Notes: generated by a model not told the origin, from the letters alone. 64,000 nucleotides of DNA from Pseudomonadales bacterium (GCA_019090455.1 JAHRWA010000032.1:1-64000); one strand, 5' to 3'. Shown: positions 48,802 through 59,403, counted from the first letter of the stretch. Numbers and translations are program-made.

Positions 48802-49668
48802 ATGAGTGATCTCAAAATACTGGTTATCGATGACGCCACTTTTATTCGAGACATGATAAAGAAGTGTATGCGAGAAACCTTTCCCCACTTACAACTATCA
48901 GATGCCAGCGATGGCAAAAAGGGATTAGCACAACTTAAAAAATTGGATTTTGACTTGATTTTATGCGACTGGGAAATGCCTGAAATGAATGGCGACGAAT
49001 TACTAAAGTGGGCAAGGGACAGCGAAAAGCACAAGAAAACCCCTTTTATTATGGTCACCAGCCGAGGCGAAAAAGAAAACTTAATTGCAGCGATTCAAGC
49101 GGGTGCTAGTGACTATTTAGTTAAACCCTTCAATACCGATATCCTCCGACAAAAAGTACTCAAGGCACTAAAAAAAGGCGGTAAATTAAAAGCCGCGCAC
49201 TTTTCATCAAAACAAGCCCCAGCCGCGACCGGCGGATTCGCCGCCGAATCAGTAGGCGTATTGACAGGGGGGATACCCCAAGCAACAGCAACAGTCTTCA
49301 ATGACGCTCCAACGATTCAACCGACTAAAAAGAGTATATCTGCTAAAGACAATAAGTCATTGGGACAAGCACAAATTCGATTTAGTCATAGCGCTCATAA
49401 CTGCGTGATTAAACGTATCGCTGAGGATGAACTAATGGGGATAATACGTCGCCCTGACTCCACCGTACCGGGAATACTGGAACAAGCTGTGGTTGATATC
49501 GCATTGCCTGATAACGAGGATAGCGTCGCCCGAATCAATGGCTACGTTCATCAGCTAATCTGTGCGGAAGAAACGATTGATAGCCGGTTCATCAATATCA
49601 CTATCCGGTTTGTGGACGATGACCCTAAAAAAATCGCTTTCTTAAACGAGTTTATGTCGCAACATTAA
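48802..49668 (+). CDS. CheY-like response regulator with C-terminal PilZ-like domain
   Basis: A 288-residue protein. The N-terminal receiver domain (1-125) has VIDDATFIRD, the phosphoacceptor Asp in LILCDWEMPEMNG and the Lys in DYLVKPFN. A linker of about 60 residues follows, then a C-terminal region (about 190-288) with a PilZ-like ending (RFINITIRFVDDDPKKIAFL) but no RxxxR motif. No histidine kinase lies next to it. Output could be protein binding rather than c-di-GMP sensing. Confidence 0.75.
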   Translation: MSDLKILVIDDATFIRDMIKKCMRETFPHLQLSDASDGKKGLAQLKKLDFDLILCDWEMPEMNGDELLKWARDSEKHKKTPFIMVTSRGEKENLIAAIQAGASDYLVKPFNTDILRQKVLKALKKGGKLKAAHFSSKQAPAATGGFAAESVGVLTGGIPQATATVFNDAPTIQPTKKSISAKDNKSLGQAQIRFSHSAHNCVIKRIAEDELMGIIRRPDSTVPGILEQAVVDIALPDNEDSVARINGYVHQLICAEETIDSRFINITIRFVDDDPKKIAFLNEFMSQH

Positions 49669-50022
49669 AGTCCGCTGACAGAACTATCATCAAATTCATT
49701 TTGTTTCGCCCGCTTATCCATGGTGGATTCAAACTGTCAAATCAATGACTCTTCAATATTAAGTATAGGTTTGGGAAACCCCATATTCACTGACAATAAA
49801 CACTCTTTTACTCACCTTTCATCCTTAGTCCGTTTAAAAATGACGCTCTATTGACTCCGCATAAGCTTTTTTGAGACAGAATCGCCAAAACTCCTTTCTG
49901 GCGATCACTTTCTATACACTTCTCGAATTATCCGTCTATGTTTATTTTAAGGACGTATTTTTGTCATGGAAATAAAAGACGCTTCGTCGAATTCGACTTT
50001 TAGTTAGCAAGCGGAAAACAGC
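49669..50022. other. 354-bp intergenic region with one hairpin
   Basis: ATCGCCA (49881-49887) pairs with TGGCGAT (49899-49905) over an 11-base loop and is followed by CACTTTCT; it could be a weak terminator for the response regulator. Nothing else is evident. Confidence 0.45.
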
Positions 50023-52332
50023 ATGAAAAATATGGCCTCTATGACCCCTTCTTTTTTCAATTTCATAACTCGCAATTCAAACACTCGCATTTTAAAAACC
50101 GTCATATTTAGCTTCGGCTTATCACTGTTAACTGCTTGCGGAGCCGAAAGCGACCTCCTGTCTTCTGATGATTCATCGGGTGAACAATCTACAGGTGGAC
50201 AAGCGTTTCAAGATGACTCGCGCGCCATCTCCGGTTTGGCAATGAAAGGGATCATTCGAAATGGATTAGTCTCTGTTTACGCGATTTCGAATGGCAGCGT
50301 AGGTGAACTATTAGGATCTAGCAGCACCGATGACGAAGGTGATTATCGAGTTTATATCGATGAGGACTACGAAGGGCCTATCCAGATTATTATCACTGCA
50401 AAAACTAACTCGGACAGTGAAATGGTTTGTGATGCTGCAGACGGCTGCGGCAGCTACGACGCCTCATCGACCCTTGACCTCAATGACAATGGGTCCATTG
50501 ATTTTGGTGAGGCATTTGTTCTAAATCACGATTTTGAACTCAGCGCGGTAGTCGCATCGAACAACGCAGCCACTGTCACCGTCAATGTCACCACAGTAAC
50601 CCACATGGCAGCACGATATGCGGCAACCCTGCCCAATGGTTTGCATAGCGATGGCATCGCAGCGGCTAATTCTCAAATAGCTCAGCTATTCAATTTGTCT
50701 GGTGACTTGCCGTCCTTAACACTCATAGATTTGACTAGTGCTAACGATCGAAGTGACGCTGAAGCCGATGATTTAACGTATTCACTCATTGCGGCGGCGG
50801 TCGCTGCAATGAGTGATCACGATACCTTGGTAACACAGATAGATCAGCTCGCCCAAACTTTTGCAGACCACAACGGTCAACTCATTTTAAACGGTGAACA
50901 CTCGGAAATAACCTTGGAAGCATTACTCCAAGAAGCGACCCATTTAGCGGACCTGTTAGAGCTGAATGCTCCCAGCACGGACTTATCCCAGTTACTGCAT
51001 CAATCGCAAATCGCTACAGCCAATAGCGTATCCAACGCATCCCCCAGTCCGACCATAGGCGCCGATAATTTAGCAAAAGCAAAGGCCCTCGTAGACGACT
51101 TAAATAGATGGCAAGGCATCATTGCGTTTGAAGAAGAGCCCACCTCCGTATTTAGTGAATACGCAACCTCACTCCAAGATTCTGTACTGCCAGAAATGAA
51201 CACTATGAGCGTGGCAATCGCTGCATCGACCATCTGGGGAGTCATCCCGGTCATACCCGAATTAGCAATCTCCAGTTTTTGCAGCACGATGGGTAGTGCG
51301 TTCACACAATCAATGTGTAATAACTTAGTCAGCACCGACTCCATTGAACTCATGTGTATTGGCGGTTCCGGCATTATGATATTTGGTATCGACGCCTGTG
51401 ATCTGCTGGCAGAAGTTAAGCTCGTCAATACTGAGCAACTCAAAGTGACTTACGATTTTTTTGCGGGAGAAATTACAGTTGTTGGCACAATTGAGGACCA
51501 CCTAGTCGACATGACCATGTCCACCAACGCCATCTCGGACAGTTTGGTATCCAGTGGAATTATTACATTCAACATCAATGGCAGCATTGAAAATGACAGC
51601 GCGCTGCTTACGCTGGACGCCAGCACGCTACAAGTCAATTTCGCAGAAGAAATCAATTTAATGGAATTCCAGTTACCTGACAGCGCTGAAGCACTGTTCA
51701 GCGGAACCTTGGCTCAAAAGTCCACAGCAGAAAATCAAAATCCCGTCAGCTACACGGGATCGCTAGCGGCCAATATTGATCTTACGGATTTTGTAGACGT
51801 CATCGAAGAAAGCGAAACTCAAAGTGCGACCGTATTACTACAGCAAGCGGCATTATCGCTGGGCAACGAAAACTCTGCGGATTTTGAATTCAACCTCAGC
51901 GGAACACTTTCCGCGGATAACGGCGACACCATGGACAGTTCATTAGTCATTCATGGTGGTGAAGACAGTTATTATTCTTTAAGTTTTGATGTCATGACTG
52001 ATGATCTCACCACAGAAGCCAACATGTTAGTGACCGGCGCGCTAACCACGGACCCCGAAAGCGAGACTCCCATTCCGCTGTTATCTGAGATGAAGATGAC
52101 ACTCGATTATGATGGCAAACGCATAGAAATTGAAAGGCATCCAACTCAATCCCATCTCATTGAAATCGTCAATCAAGATAGCGTATCGATAACATTAGAT
52201 ATGGACGAGCAAGAGGAAAACGAGATTGGGGAAATCAGTCTTTATGATCAGCCTTACGCCACCTCAACGCGAGAAGGGTCAGTCATTACTTTCCAATTTA
52301 GCGATAACAGTGTTGCTGAGATGTCCTGGTAG
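50023..52332 (+). CDS. Large lipoprotein of unknown function
   Basis: A 769-residue protein with a type II signal and lipobox LLTAC (Cys39). An acidic Ser-rich linker follows. Residues about 70-160 resemble a carboxypeptidase-regulatory-like Ig fold (VSVYAISNGSVGELLGSSST, DEGDYRVYIDEDYEGPIQII). A helical middle part and a C-terminal half rich in short beta strands with repeated Ser/Leu/Asp patterns come after. It is probably surface or outer-membrane bound. I do not recognise a family for the whole protein. Start choice among M1, M4 and M7 is uncertain. Confidence 0.7.
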   Translation: MKNMASMTPSFFNFITRNSNTRILKTVIFSFGLSLLTACGAESDLLSSDDSSGEQSTGGQAFQDDSRAISGLAMKGIIRNGLVSVYAISNGSVGELLGSSSTDDEGDYRVYIDEDYEGPIQIIITAKTNSDSEMVCDAADGCGSYDASSTLDLNDNGSIDFGEAFVLNHDFELSAVVASNNAATVTVNVTTVTHMAARYAATLPNGLHSDGIAAANSQIAQLFNLSGDLPSLTLIDLTSANDRSDAEADDLTYSLIAAAVAAMSDHDTLVTQIDQLAQTFADHNGQLILNGEHSEITLEALLQEATHLADLLELNAPSTDLSQLLHQSQIATANSVSNASPSPTIGADNLAKAKALVDDLNRWQGIIAFEEEPTSVFSEYATSLQDSVLPEMNTMSVAIAASTIWGVIPVIPELAISSFCSTMGSAFTQSMCNNLVSTDSIELMCIGGSGIMIFGIDACDLLAEVKLVNTEQLKVTYDFFAGEITVVGTIEDHLVDMTMSTNAISDSLVSSGIITFNINGSIENDSALLTLDASTLQVNFAEEINLMEFQLPDSAEALFSGTLAQKSTAENQNPVSYTGSLAANIDLTDFVDVIEESETQSATVLLQQAALSLGNENSADFEFNLSGTLSADNGDTMDSSLVIHGGEDSYYSLSFDVMTDDLTTEANMLVTGALTTDPESETPIPLLSEMKMTLDYDGKRIEIERHPTQSHLIEIVNQDSVSITLDMDEQEENEIGEISLYDQPYATSTREGSVITFQFSDNSVAEMSW

Positions 52333-52360
52333 TAACATTAACTTATCCAAAGTTGAGCAC

Positions 52361-53098
52361 TTAATTAAACATTAAGTGCTCGCCTAACCCTAGCTGCCCC
52401 TCTTTCGTAACAAAGAGATCGATGTACCCCATTGCTACGTCACTGAGCTCTATAGGCAACTGAGCCTGGCTTGCCTTATTTTGTCCGTGCAACTTGAATG
52501 AAACAGACAATATACTAACGCGATTGGGCTTAATCGACATCACCGCTCGCATTTTCGGCTCAATGCTTTGAAGCGTGGTTTCCCCGCCTTCATACCTTAA
52601 GGTAATCCACTCAACAGCCTGACCATTATAGTTGTTAACAATGATAGGGATAGCACTGCCGTGATACAAACCCAATACAGCCACTCCAACCACTGCGGCT
52701 CCTGTGGCGCTCAGTTTAACAAACTTTTTTTGCAATGCTGTCATGGGAAAAAAAAACAACTTCGCATAACTAATCAAACCATCGGTAAACCATGACCATA
52801 CCAACACCGTTATCCAAAACAGTAGTAGTACTAACTTGCCAGCCAAAACATAGGGATTAGCAATATCCACCGAGTAGATATAAAACGGGTTAGCAAACCC
52901 GCCCATTATTTGAATTGATCCCACCAGCAGCGACGTGGCCGACAAAGTCACCGCAACCGTTACAGCAGCAATAAACGCGCGACGTTTTAACAGTGCATTC
53001 CGGTTTAAATGGGAAAGTGCTCGCCAATAAACAAAAGCCACATTGATTAACCCAAACGGGATGATCGAGAACCAGAGATGATCGAGAATTACTGACAT
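52361..53098 (-). CDS. Uncharacterised inner-membrane protein
   Basis: A 245-residue protein with about four hydrophobic segments in the first 150 residues (LWFSIIPFGLINVAFVYW, FIAAVTVAVTLSATSLLVG, LAGKLVLLLFWITVLVWSW, LSATGAAVVGVAVLGLY). A hydrophilic beta-rich domain of about 85 residues follows, likely periplasmic. No family recognised. AAGGTAG precedes the start. It faces the lipoprotein gene tail-to-tail (28 bp). Confidence 0.72.
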   Translation of the reverse strand: MSVILDHLWFSIIPFGLINVAFVYWRALSHLNRNALLKRRAFIAAVTVAVTLSATSLLVGSIQIMGGFANPFYIYSVDIANPYVLAGKLVLLLFWITVLVWSWFTDGLISYAKLFFFPMTALQKKFVKLSATGAAVVGVAVLGLYHGSAIPIIVNNYNGQAVEWITLRYEGGETTLQSIEPKMRAVMSIKPNRVSILSVSFKLHGQNKASQAQLPIELSDVAMGYIDLFVTKEGQLGLGEHLMFN

Positions 53099-53448
53099 TA
53101 GCTACCTTGGAAAAAAAACGACTTGTGGAGACAAACCCACTGTTTTTATACATAAAGAAGACTTTGCCAAGTTTAGGCCGATTTTAATACGCTGCAAAGT
53201 AAAAGCATCTCATCCTGACCAAAATGCCTAGAAATCAACAGGATAATCCCAATCATTATCATCTCAGCTGTCCTATAGAGTCCATAATCAGAAAAAAAGA
53301 CTGCAAAACGTTCTACATCTGTGCATACGCCACGGTCAAGGTTATAATCGCCGACTCGGGTTTAACGCAAAACCCTTCGTTATCTCTGATGCCTTTAATG
53401 ACAACACCCAATAGCTCCCATTTATTAGATAGCAGTCCAAGACTTTAA
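53099..53448. other. 350-bp divergent intergenic region before miaB
   Basis: A perfect TATAAT (53343-53348) followed by CGCCGACTC is a likely miaB promoter; the -35 (TGTGCA, 53320-53325, 17-bp spacer) is poor. A 74-codon open frame spanning 53224-53448 ends one base before the miaB start, has no recognisable protein and is rejected. Confidence 0.5.
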
Positions 53449-54786
53449 ATGACTAAAAAACTCTTTATCCAAACACACGGTTGTCAGATGAATGACTACG
53501 ATTCCTCACGAATGGCTGATTTATTAGAAGATAGTCATCAGATGGAGTTAACTGACGACCCCAACGAAGCGGATGTTCTCCTGCTGAATACCTGTTCCAT
53601 CAGAGAAAAGGCCCAAGAAAAGGTCTTTCATCAACTTGGGCGTTGGCGAAAACTGAAAGAGAAAAATCCTGATTTAGTGATTGGTGTTGGCGGGTGTGTC
53701 GCTAGTCAAGAAGGGGAAGCCATACTCAAGCGCGCACCACACGTTAATGTCATATTTGGCCCGCAAACCCTACACCGTGTGCCAACAATGATAAATGCCG
53801 CTGCAGTTCAAAAAATTCCAATGGTCGATGTCAGTTTTCCTGAGGTCGAGAAATTTGATAATTTACCAGAACCTAAAGTAGATGGAGCAAAGGCACACGT
53901 TTCTATCATGGAAGGTTGCAGCAAATATTGTACATTTTGTGTGGTCCCGTATACCCGCGGCGAAGAAATAAGCCGAACCTATGAGGATGTTTTATCCGAA
54001 ATTCAGCATCTTGCCAGCCTTGGTGTACGAGAAATTTCGTTACTAGGACAAAATGTCAATGCTTACCGGGGTAATGACGCCCAAGGTGAGGTGGTGGATT
54101 TTGCTGAGTTAATTTTGGCAGTCAGCAAAATCCCAGGCGTTGACCGTATTCGATACACAACTTCCCATCCTATGGAATTTACTCAACGACTGATTGATGT
54201 GTATTCACAAGTCCCCGAGCTGGTCTCTCATCTACACCTTCCCGTACAAAGTGGTTCGAATACCATTTTATCGGCAATGAAACGTAATCACGGCATTGAT
54301 GAGTACAAATCAATTATTCAACGTTTGCGTGCGGTGCGCCCTGACATGAGCATCTCTTCGGATTTTATTGTGGGTTTTCCTGGAGAAACCGAAGTCGAAT
54401 TTAGAGAAACAATGGATCTGATTCAAGAAATAGGCTTCGACACTTCCTTTTCTTTCATTTATAGCCCAAGACCAGGCACTCCCGCCGCTGAATTAGTCGA
54501 CGACACATCAGAGGCCATCAAGAAACAACGCCTAGCAATACTACAAGGTCGTATTAGCCAAAGAGCTGCGGAAATCAGTCAAAGCATGTCAGGCACAACT
54601 CAAACCATATTAGTGGATGGATATTCACGAAAAGACCCAGGTCAACTACAAGGCCGCACGGAAAATAATAGAGTCGTCAACTTCAGATGTGACAACGACG
54701 ATTTGATTGGACAATTCGTGCGAGTCAAAATTAATGCGGCGCGACCTAATTCGCTTTTAGGCGAAATAATGGAAGTCCTTGGCTAG
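53449..54786 (+). CDS. miaB: tRNA-2-methylthio-N6-isopentenyladenosine synthase
   Basis: A radical-SAM methylthiotransferase that modifies A37 of tRNAs reading UNN codons. The N-terminal UPF0004 domain has Cys12, Cys49 and Cys83-type ligands ([21 protein letters not shown]). The radical SAM motif is [18 protein letters not shown], and a C-terminal TRAM domain ends the 445-residue protein. The miaB-phoH-ybeY-corC-lnt order is conserved in gammaproteobacteria. Confidence 0.98.
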   Translation: MTKKLFIQTHGCQMNDYDSSRMADLLEDSHQMELTDDPNEADVLLLNTCSIREKAQEKVFHQLGRWRKLKEKNPDLVIGVGGCVASQEGEAILKRAPHVNVIFGPQTLHRVPTMINAAAVQKIPMVDVSFPEVEKFDNLPEPKVDGAKAHVSIMEGCSKYCTFCVVPYTRGEEISRTYEDVLSEIQHLASLGVREISLLGQNVNAYRGNDAQGEVVDFAELILAVSKIPGVDRIRYTTSHPMEFTQRLIDVYSQVPELVSHLHLPVQSGSNTILSAMKRNHGIDEYKSIIQRLRAVRPDMSISSDFIVGFPGETEVEFRETMDLIQEIGFDTSFSFIYSPRPGTPAAELVDDTSEAIKKQRLAILQGRISQRAAEISQSMSGTTQTILVDGYSRKDPGQLQGRTENNRVVNFRCDNDDLIGQFVRVKINAARPNSLLGEIMEVLG

Positions 54787-54980
54787 CTTTTAGTTATAAG
54801 GACTGAAGTAATATAAATCATAGGTTTAGCATCAGGTATAACAATTAAAATGAATGAAAAAGATATATTATCGGCCGGTTCTGGAACAAATCATTCTTAT
54901 TGTTATCTTCCCCTTAACTGCATTTGTCGTTATTCTAAGACCATGTTTAACTGCCGCCAGAGCGGCTATAGCGGATCGAT

Positions 54981-56114
54981 TTGAACGCAATTTTACAGAC
55001 ACACAACCTGACTCTAGAGCCATACGACACTCAGCGGCTAACGAACTTGTGCGGACAATGTGACGAACATTTACGTCAAATCGAGAAGCAACTTCACGTC
55101 CAAATCAACAATCGTGGCAACTTATTTCAACTTGTTGGGGAAACCCAATCCATCAATATCACTGCGCAATTGCTTGAGACACTTTACCAAGTGACCAACA
55201 ATCGGCAGCTAATGACACCAGAAGCCATACATCTACACATTAGAGAATTAGGAATGGATCAATCCGCCTCTTCACCTGCAACAGATCAAAACCAAGCTCC
55301 AGATTCTATCCCCAATAGCGACCTTATCACCTCCAATAGCGAACCTATAAACAAGGAAACTATTGATAACAGTCAAGCCGATAATACTGGCAAGTTCCCA
55401 CAACCCATTAAGACCCCTCGCGGTAATATTAAAGCCCGAGGCGAGAATCAACGAGAATACTTACTTAACATCCAGGCAAATGATATTAATTTCGGAATTG
55501 GACCCGCAGGTACAGGCAAAACCTACCTCGCAGTGGCCAGTGCAGTGGATTCTTTGGAACGAGATGAAACTCGACGAATTCTCCTCGTCAGACCCGCTGT
55601 GGAAGCAGGAGAAAAACTGGGCTTTTTACCCGGAGATCTATCGGAAAAGATCAACCCTTACTTACGCCCACTCTACGATGCACTCTATGAAATGCTTGGT
55701 TTTGAACGCGTAGGCAGACTGATAGAACGACATATCATCGAAGTAGCGCCACTCGCTTATATGAGAGGAAGAACTCTCAATAACTCCTTTATCATTTTAG
55801 ACGAAAGCCAAAACACGACTCGAGAGCAAATGAAGATGTTCCTCACTCGCATCGGTTTTGGCTCCAAAGCCGTCATCACGGGTGACTACACACAAATAGA
55901 CTTACCCAGAGGCACGCAGTCAGGCTTAAATCACGCGATGCAAGTACTTGATGGCGTTGACGGTATCGGTTTCACGCATTTCAATGCAAAAGATGTTGTA
56001 CGCCACGTATTAGTCCAACGGATAGTTGAAGCCTACGATAGAGATGACAAAAAACAAGAAAAGCTAGCAACAAAAAAGTCGGATTCAGCGAACAGAAGAG
56101 TCCATCAAGAGTGA
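54981..56114 (+). CDS. ybeZ: PhoH family ATPase (YbeZ)
   Basis: A 377-residue P-loop protein: Walker A GPAGTGKTYLAVA, LVRPAVEAGEKLGFLPGD, Walker B FIILDESQN and a C-terminal GDYTQIDLP. An N-terminal KH-like region (about 1-85) is linked by an unusually long Asn/Ser/Asp-rich spacer (about 90-140). It partners YbeY in RNA and ribosome quality control. The start is probably TTG 54981; a stop lies just upstream in frame and no ATG fits. Confidence 0.9.
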   Translation: MNAILQTHNLTLEPYDTQRLTNLCGQCDEHLRQIEKQLHVQINNRGNLFQLVGETQSINITAQLLETLYQVTNNRQLMTPEAIHLHIRELGMDQSASSPATDQNQAPDSIPNSDLITSNSEPINKETIDNSQADNTGKFPQPIKTPRGNIKARGENQREYLLNIQANDINFGIGPAGTGKTYLAVASAVDSLERDETRRILLVRPAVEAGEKLGFLPGDLSEKINPYLRPLYDALYEMLGFERVGRLIERHIIEVAPLAYMRGRTLNNSFIILDESQNTTREQMKMFLTRIGFGSKAVITGDYTQIDLPRGTQSGLNHAMQVLDGVDGIGFTHFNAKDVVRHVLVQRIVEAYDRDDKKQEKLATKKSDSANRRVHQE

Positions 56115-56154
56115 TTTCATTCAATAGTCTGTTAAAACCCGGTTTTTCTGCATC

Positions 56155-56694
56155 GTGAAACAACACCTCATCGACATTCAGGTGGCCACGAAATGCAACA
56201 CGATGCCAGCTCATAAAGACATTTACGATTGGCTAGACGCCGTACTGGTCAAACTTCAAGTTGAAGAAGGCACGGAACTATCCATTCGACTGGTTGATAG
56301 AGAAGAGAGCGCACAGTTAAACGAAACGTATCGACATAAAACCGGCCCCACTAATGTTCTTTCTTTTCCCTTTGAAGCCACTGACAACATCCCAATCCCA
56401 CTACTGGGTGATATTGTTATCTGCGCCGCTATCGTTGAAGAAGAAGCAAGAGAACAAAACAAATTGATCAATCACCATTGGGCCCATATGGTTATTCACG
56501 GCACTCTTCACCTATTAGGCTACGACCATATACAATCATCTGATGCCGTCATTATGGAGAATCTTGAAATTACCATAATGGCTCACTTAGGGCTCAGAAA
56601 TCCCTATGAAATCACAACTCAATCGAGCCAGATACCCGAAAGGAATCAGGCTCACCCGTTACAACCACCTAGTTGCAGCTCATTAAAACAGTAA
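56155..56694 (+). CDS. ybeY: Endoribonuclease YbeY
   Basis: A zinc-dependent RNase involved in 16S rRNA maturation and 70S quality control. The 179-residue protein has the signature HGTLHLLGYDH plus KTGPTNVLSFPF. The tail after about residue 155 is Gln/Ser/Pro-rich and longer than usual. It starts at GTG 56155, 40 bp after ybeZ. Confidence 0.95.
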   Translation: MKQHLIDIQVATKCNTMPAHKDIYDWLDAVLVKLQVEEGTELSIRLVDREESAQLNETYRHKTGPTNVLSFPFEATDNIPIPLLGDIVICAAIVEEEAREQNKLINHHWAHMVIHGTLHLLGYDHIQSSDAVIMENLEITIMAHLGLRNPYEITTQSSQIPERNQAHPLQPPSCSSLKQ

Positions 56695-56720
56695 TAAGAC
56701 AGGTATAAAAATACAAGCTC

Positions 56721-57581
56721 ATGAACGAAGAACGACATAAAAGCGGTTCACCCAACAAATCACTTTTCGATAAATTATCGACACTGCTTTCCGGTGAACC
56801 CAAAAACAGGGATGAGTTACTTGATGTACTTAAAAGCGCCCAAGAAAGAGAACTTATTGATAATGAAGCGCTAGGTACAATACAAGGCGCTATCGTTATA
56901 GCGGAAATGCAAGCGCGCGAGATAATGATCCCTCGCACCCAAATGGTCGTTGTCAACATTACCGACACCGCAAAAGAATTTCTACCGGCCATTATCAAAT
57001 CACAACACTCTCGCTTTCCCGTAGTCGGTGACAAACCGGATGAAATACTAGGGATTTTATTGGCCAAAGATTTACTCCCTCTTGCTGCAGAAAATAAACT
57101 AGACAAAGCGGATTTAAAAAACATCATACGCCCAGCCACCTTCGTGCCTGAAAGTAAGAGGCTCAATGTTCTACTTAATGATTTTCGCGCCAATCGCAAT
57201 CATATGGCACTGGTCATCAATGAATATGGTGGTGTTGCCGGACTTGTCACGATTGAAGATGTATTAGAGCAAATCGTTGGCGAAATAGAAGATGAACACG
57301 ACTCTGAGGACGACTATCTCATAAAGCGCTCTGCAACAAATCAATTTATTGTTAAAGCACTAACACCCATCGATGATTTTAATACTCACTTCAAAACAGA
57401 CTTTAGTGAAGATGAATTCGATACCATTGGCGGCATTGTTATGAATCATTTCGGTCATCTACCGGAACGCGATGAGTCGGTTCGAATAGGAAGTTACTTA
57501 TTCAAAGTGCTGAACGCCGACAACAGAACCATTCGTCTTCTCGAAGTTAGCCCCCAAAAACACGCACAATTGGAATTATAA
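56721..57581 (+). CDS. corC: CorC/YbeX family CBS-domain protein
   Basis: A 286-residue cytosolic protein with two CBS domains (REIMIPRTQMVVV, HSRFPVVG; NHMALVINEYGGVAGLVTIE) and a C-terminal CorC_HlyC transporter-associated domain ending LEVSPQKHAQLEL. It is linked to magnesium/cobalt efflux and to ribosome metabolism. It follows ybeY and precedes lnt as usual. Confidence 0.94.
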   Translation: MNEERHKSGSPNKSLFDKLSTLLSGEPKNRDELLDVLKSAQERELIDNEALGTIQGAIVIAEMQAREIMIPRTQMVVVNITDTAKEFLPAIIKSQHSRFPVVGDKPDEILGILLAKDLLPLAAENKLDKADLKNIIRPATFVPESKRLNVLLNDFRANRNHMALVINEYGGVAGLVTIEDVLEQIVGEIEDEHDSEDDYLIKRSATNQFIVKALTPIDDFNTHFKTDFSEDEFDTIGGIVMNHFGHLPERDESVRIGSYLFKVLNADNRTIRLLEVSPQKHAQLEL

Positions 57582-57688
57582 TAACGACTTCCATGACCTG
57601 ACTTACGCCATGTAGACCTTAAACGATAACAGGCCCTATGCTAAAATGGCGCTGACATTCACATGACGACATCTAGGATTGTGCAGGA

Positions 57689-59341
57689 ATGCAAGCAGCT
57701 ATAATAATAAAACGTTTTTTTGCAAACCCTCTTATCTTGACCCGTAATAGCCTTGCATCTCCCGGCATCGCAGGACATTGCTTAGCTTGGTTTTTCGGCG
57801 CTCTCTTTCCCCTTGCTTTTGCACCTTTTGATTATACTTCGTTGGCATGGATTTCAGTCATTGGCTACGGTTATAGCCTCGATAATTTATCACCAAAACA
57901 AGCTGCAATTCGCTCCTGGTTCTATGGCTTTGGATTATACCTAGTCGGTGTATCCTGGGTATACGTGAGCATGCACGATTATGGCTACACACCCACTTGG
58001 CTAGCCATTCCGTTAATGGTTGCGCTCACCGCCAGCTTAGCTTTGTTTTTCATGCTCCAAGGTTATCTCTACCTTCGATTTAAGTTAAACAGTATTGTAC
58101 TCATCGGCCTACCCGCAATATGGATTATCTTTGAATGGATTAAGACATGGTTGCTTTCGGGATTCCCCTGGTTATTTTTGGGAACTAGCCAAATTGACAA
58201 TGCAATGGGAGGCTATATACCTGTTATCGGTGTATTTGGCACAGGATTCATCACTATCTTATGCTGTGCGTTTTGGGTGTATTGCTTACAACAACCCAAA
58301 CCTGTATCAAACGAACTCAAGACTAAAGCGAAGGGCAAGCAGCCCCCCCCTTCCTTGCTCAACAAGCCCTTAGCCCTGGGGGCATTGGTGACTTCCATCA
58401 CTATTGTTAGCATCGGCTTCGCACTCACAAAACATTCTTGGATTACTGTTCAACTAAATGGCCCAATTAACGTAAGCGTCATTCAAGGCAATATTCCCCA
58501 AGAGAGAAAGTGGCTGCCCGAAGAATTGGATATTACCAAACAACTTTTTAAAGACATGACTCTATTAGAGTGGGCAGATACGAGTAGCCCCGAGGCGTGG
58601 CATGCAGACCTGGTAGTTTGGCCGGAAGCCGCAATCCCACAGCTTTTTCAAGAAGCTAAACCCTATGTTGACGGGATGAATCGCTTAGCTTTGCGCAACA
58701 ACAGCACTCTAATTACTGGCATGTTATTTTTAGAAATACAGCCTAAATCATTTCGCTATTTCAATGGCATATTCGCCATTGGTCAGGGAGAGGGTGTCTA
58801 TTACAAACAAAAATTGGTGCCGTTTGGCGAATACATCCCATTTGATAAACTCATCCGCGGCATCATTCCTTTGTTGGATCTACCCATGTCGAGCATTAGC
58901 CCAGGAGAGGAAGACCAATCACCATTGAAAGTTAAAGATTACTTATTTGCACCCTTCATTTGCTACGAAATAGTTTATCCAGAATTTGTTCGGCACTATG
59001 CAAAGCAAGCCGACGTTCTCTTAACGATAAGCAATGATGCATGGTTTGGTAGTTCTCACGGACCCCATCAACATTTTCAGATAGCACGAACAAGAGCACT
59101 GGAAAATGGAAAATACCTAATTCGAGGAACCAACACCGGCATTACCGCAATCGTAGATCCCTATGGAAAAGTGATTGCTCGAGTTCCACAAGAAGAGACT
59201 ACGACGCTAAGAGGCACTGTCTATCCCACAACAGGTCGAACGCCCTATAGTCAGTTAGGCACTACCATTCTTATCGACATTTGCTTTGTATTATTAGTCC
59301 TAGTTTGGGCCTTTGGAAGACACGCGAATAGGAATAGCTAG
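57689..59341 (+). CDS. lnt: Apolipoprotein N-acyltransferase
   Basis: Adds the third acyl chain to the N-terminal cysteine of lipoproteins in the inner membrane. The N-terminal half has about six membrane helices. The nitrilase-like periplasmic domain carries the triad Glu313 (VVWPEAAIP), Lys375 (KLVPFGEY) and Cys425 (ICYEIVYPE), and a last helix follows. 550 residues is slightly longer than E. coli Lnt (512), from a hydrophilic insertion near residues 205-230. Confidence 0.97.
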   Translation: MQAAIIIKRFFANPLILTRNSLASPGIAGHCLAWFFGALFPLAFAPFDYTSLAWISVIGYGYSLDNLSPKQAAIRSWFYGFGLYLVGVSWVYVSMHDYGYTPTWLAIPLMVALTASLALFFMLQGYLYLRFKLNSIVLIGLPAIWIIFEWIKTWLLSGFPWLFLGTSQIDNAMGGYIPVIGVFGTGFITILCCAFWVYCLQQPKPVSNELKTKAKGKQPPPSLLNKPLALGALVTSITIVSIGFALTKHSWITVQLNGPINVSVIQGNIPQERKWLPEELDITKQLFKDMTLLEWADTSSPEAWHADLVVWPEAAIPQLFQEAKPYVDGMNRLALRNNSTLITGMLFLEIQPKSFRYFNGIFAIGQGEGVYYKQKLVPFGEYIPFDKLIRGIIPLLDLPMSSISPGEEDQSPLKVKDYLFAPFICYEIVYPEFVRHYAKQADVLLTISNDAWFGSSHGPHQHFQIARTRALENGKYLIRGTNTGITAIVDPYGKVIARVPQEETTTLRGTVYPTTGRTPYSQLGTTILIDICFVLLVLVWAFGRHANRNS

Positions 59342-59364
59342 GAACCTACAGTCGTCACTTTTTT

Positions 59365-59398
59365 AAATTTTCTTAATTTAATAACTTTCTTATTTAAC
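59365..59398. repeat. Possible 18-bp tandem duplication between lnt and rhodanese gene
   Basis: AAATTTTCTTAATTTAAT (59365-59382) is followed by AACTTTCTTATTTAAC (59383-59398). The sequence is very AT-rich, so chance similarity cannot be excluded. Confidence 0.35.
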
Positions 59399-59403
59399 CG
59401 TTT

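Noticed and set aside
53224-53448. 74-codon frame before miaB
   Set aside because: Contains the probable miaB promoter, and the product is unlike any protein I know.
54854-55063. 69-codon frame with a hydrophobic segment before ybeZ
   Set aside because: Overlaps the ybeZ N terminus by over 80 bases, and the downstream part is ybeZ read out of frame.
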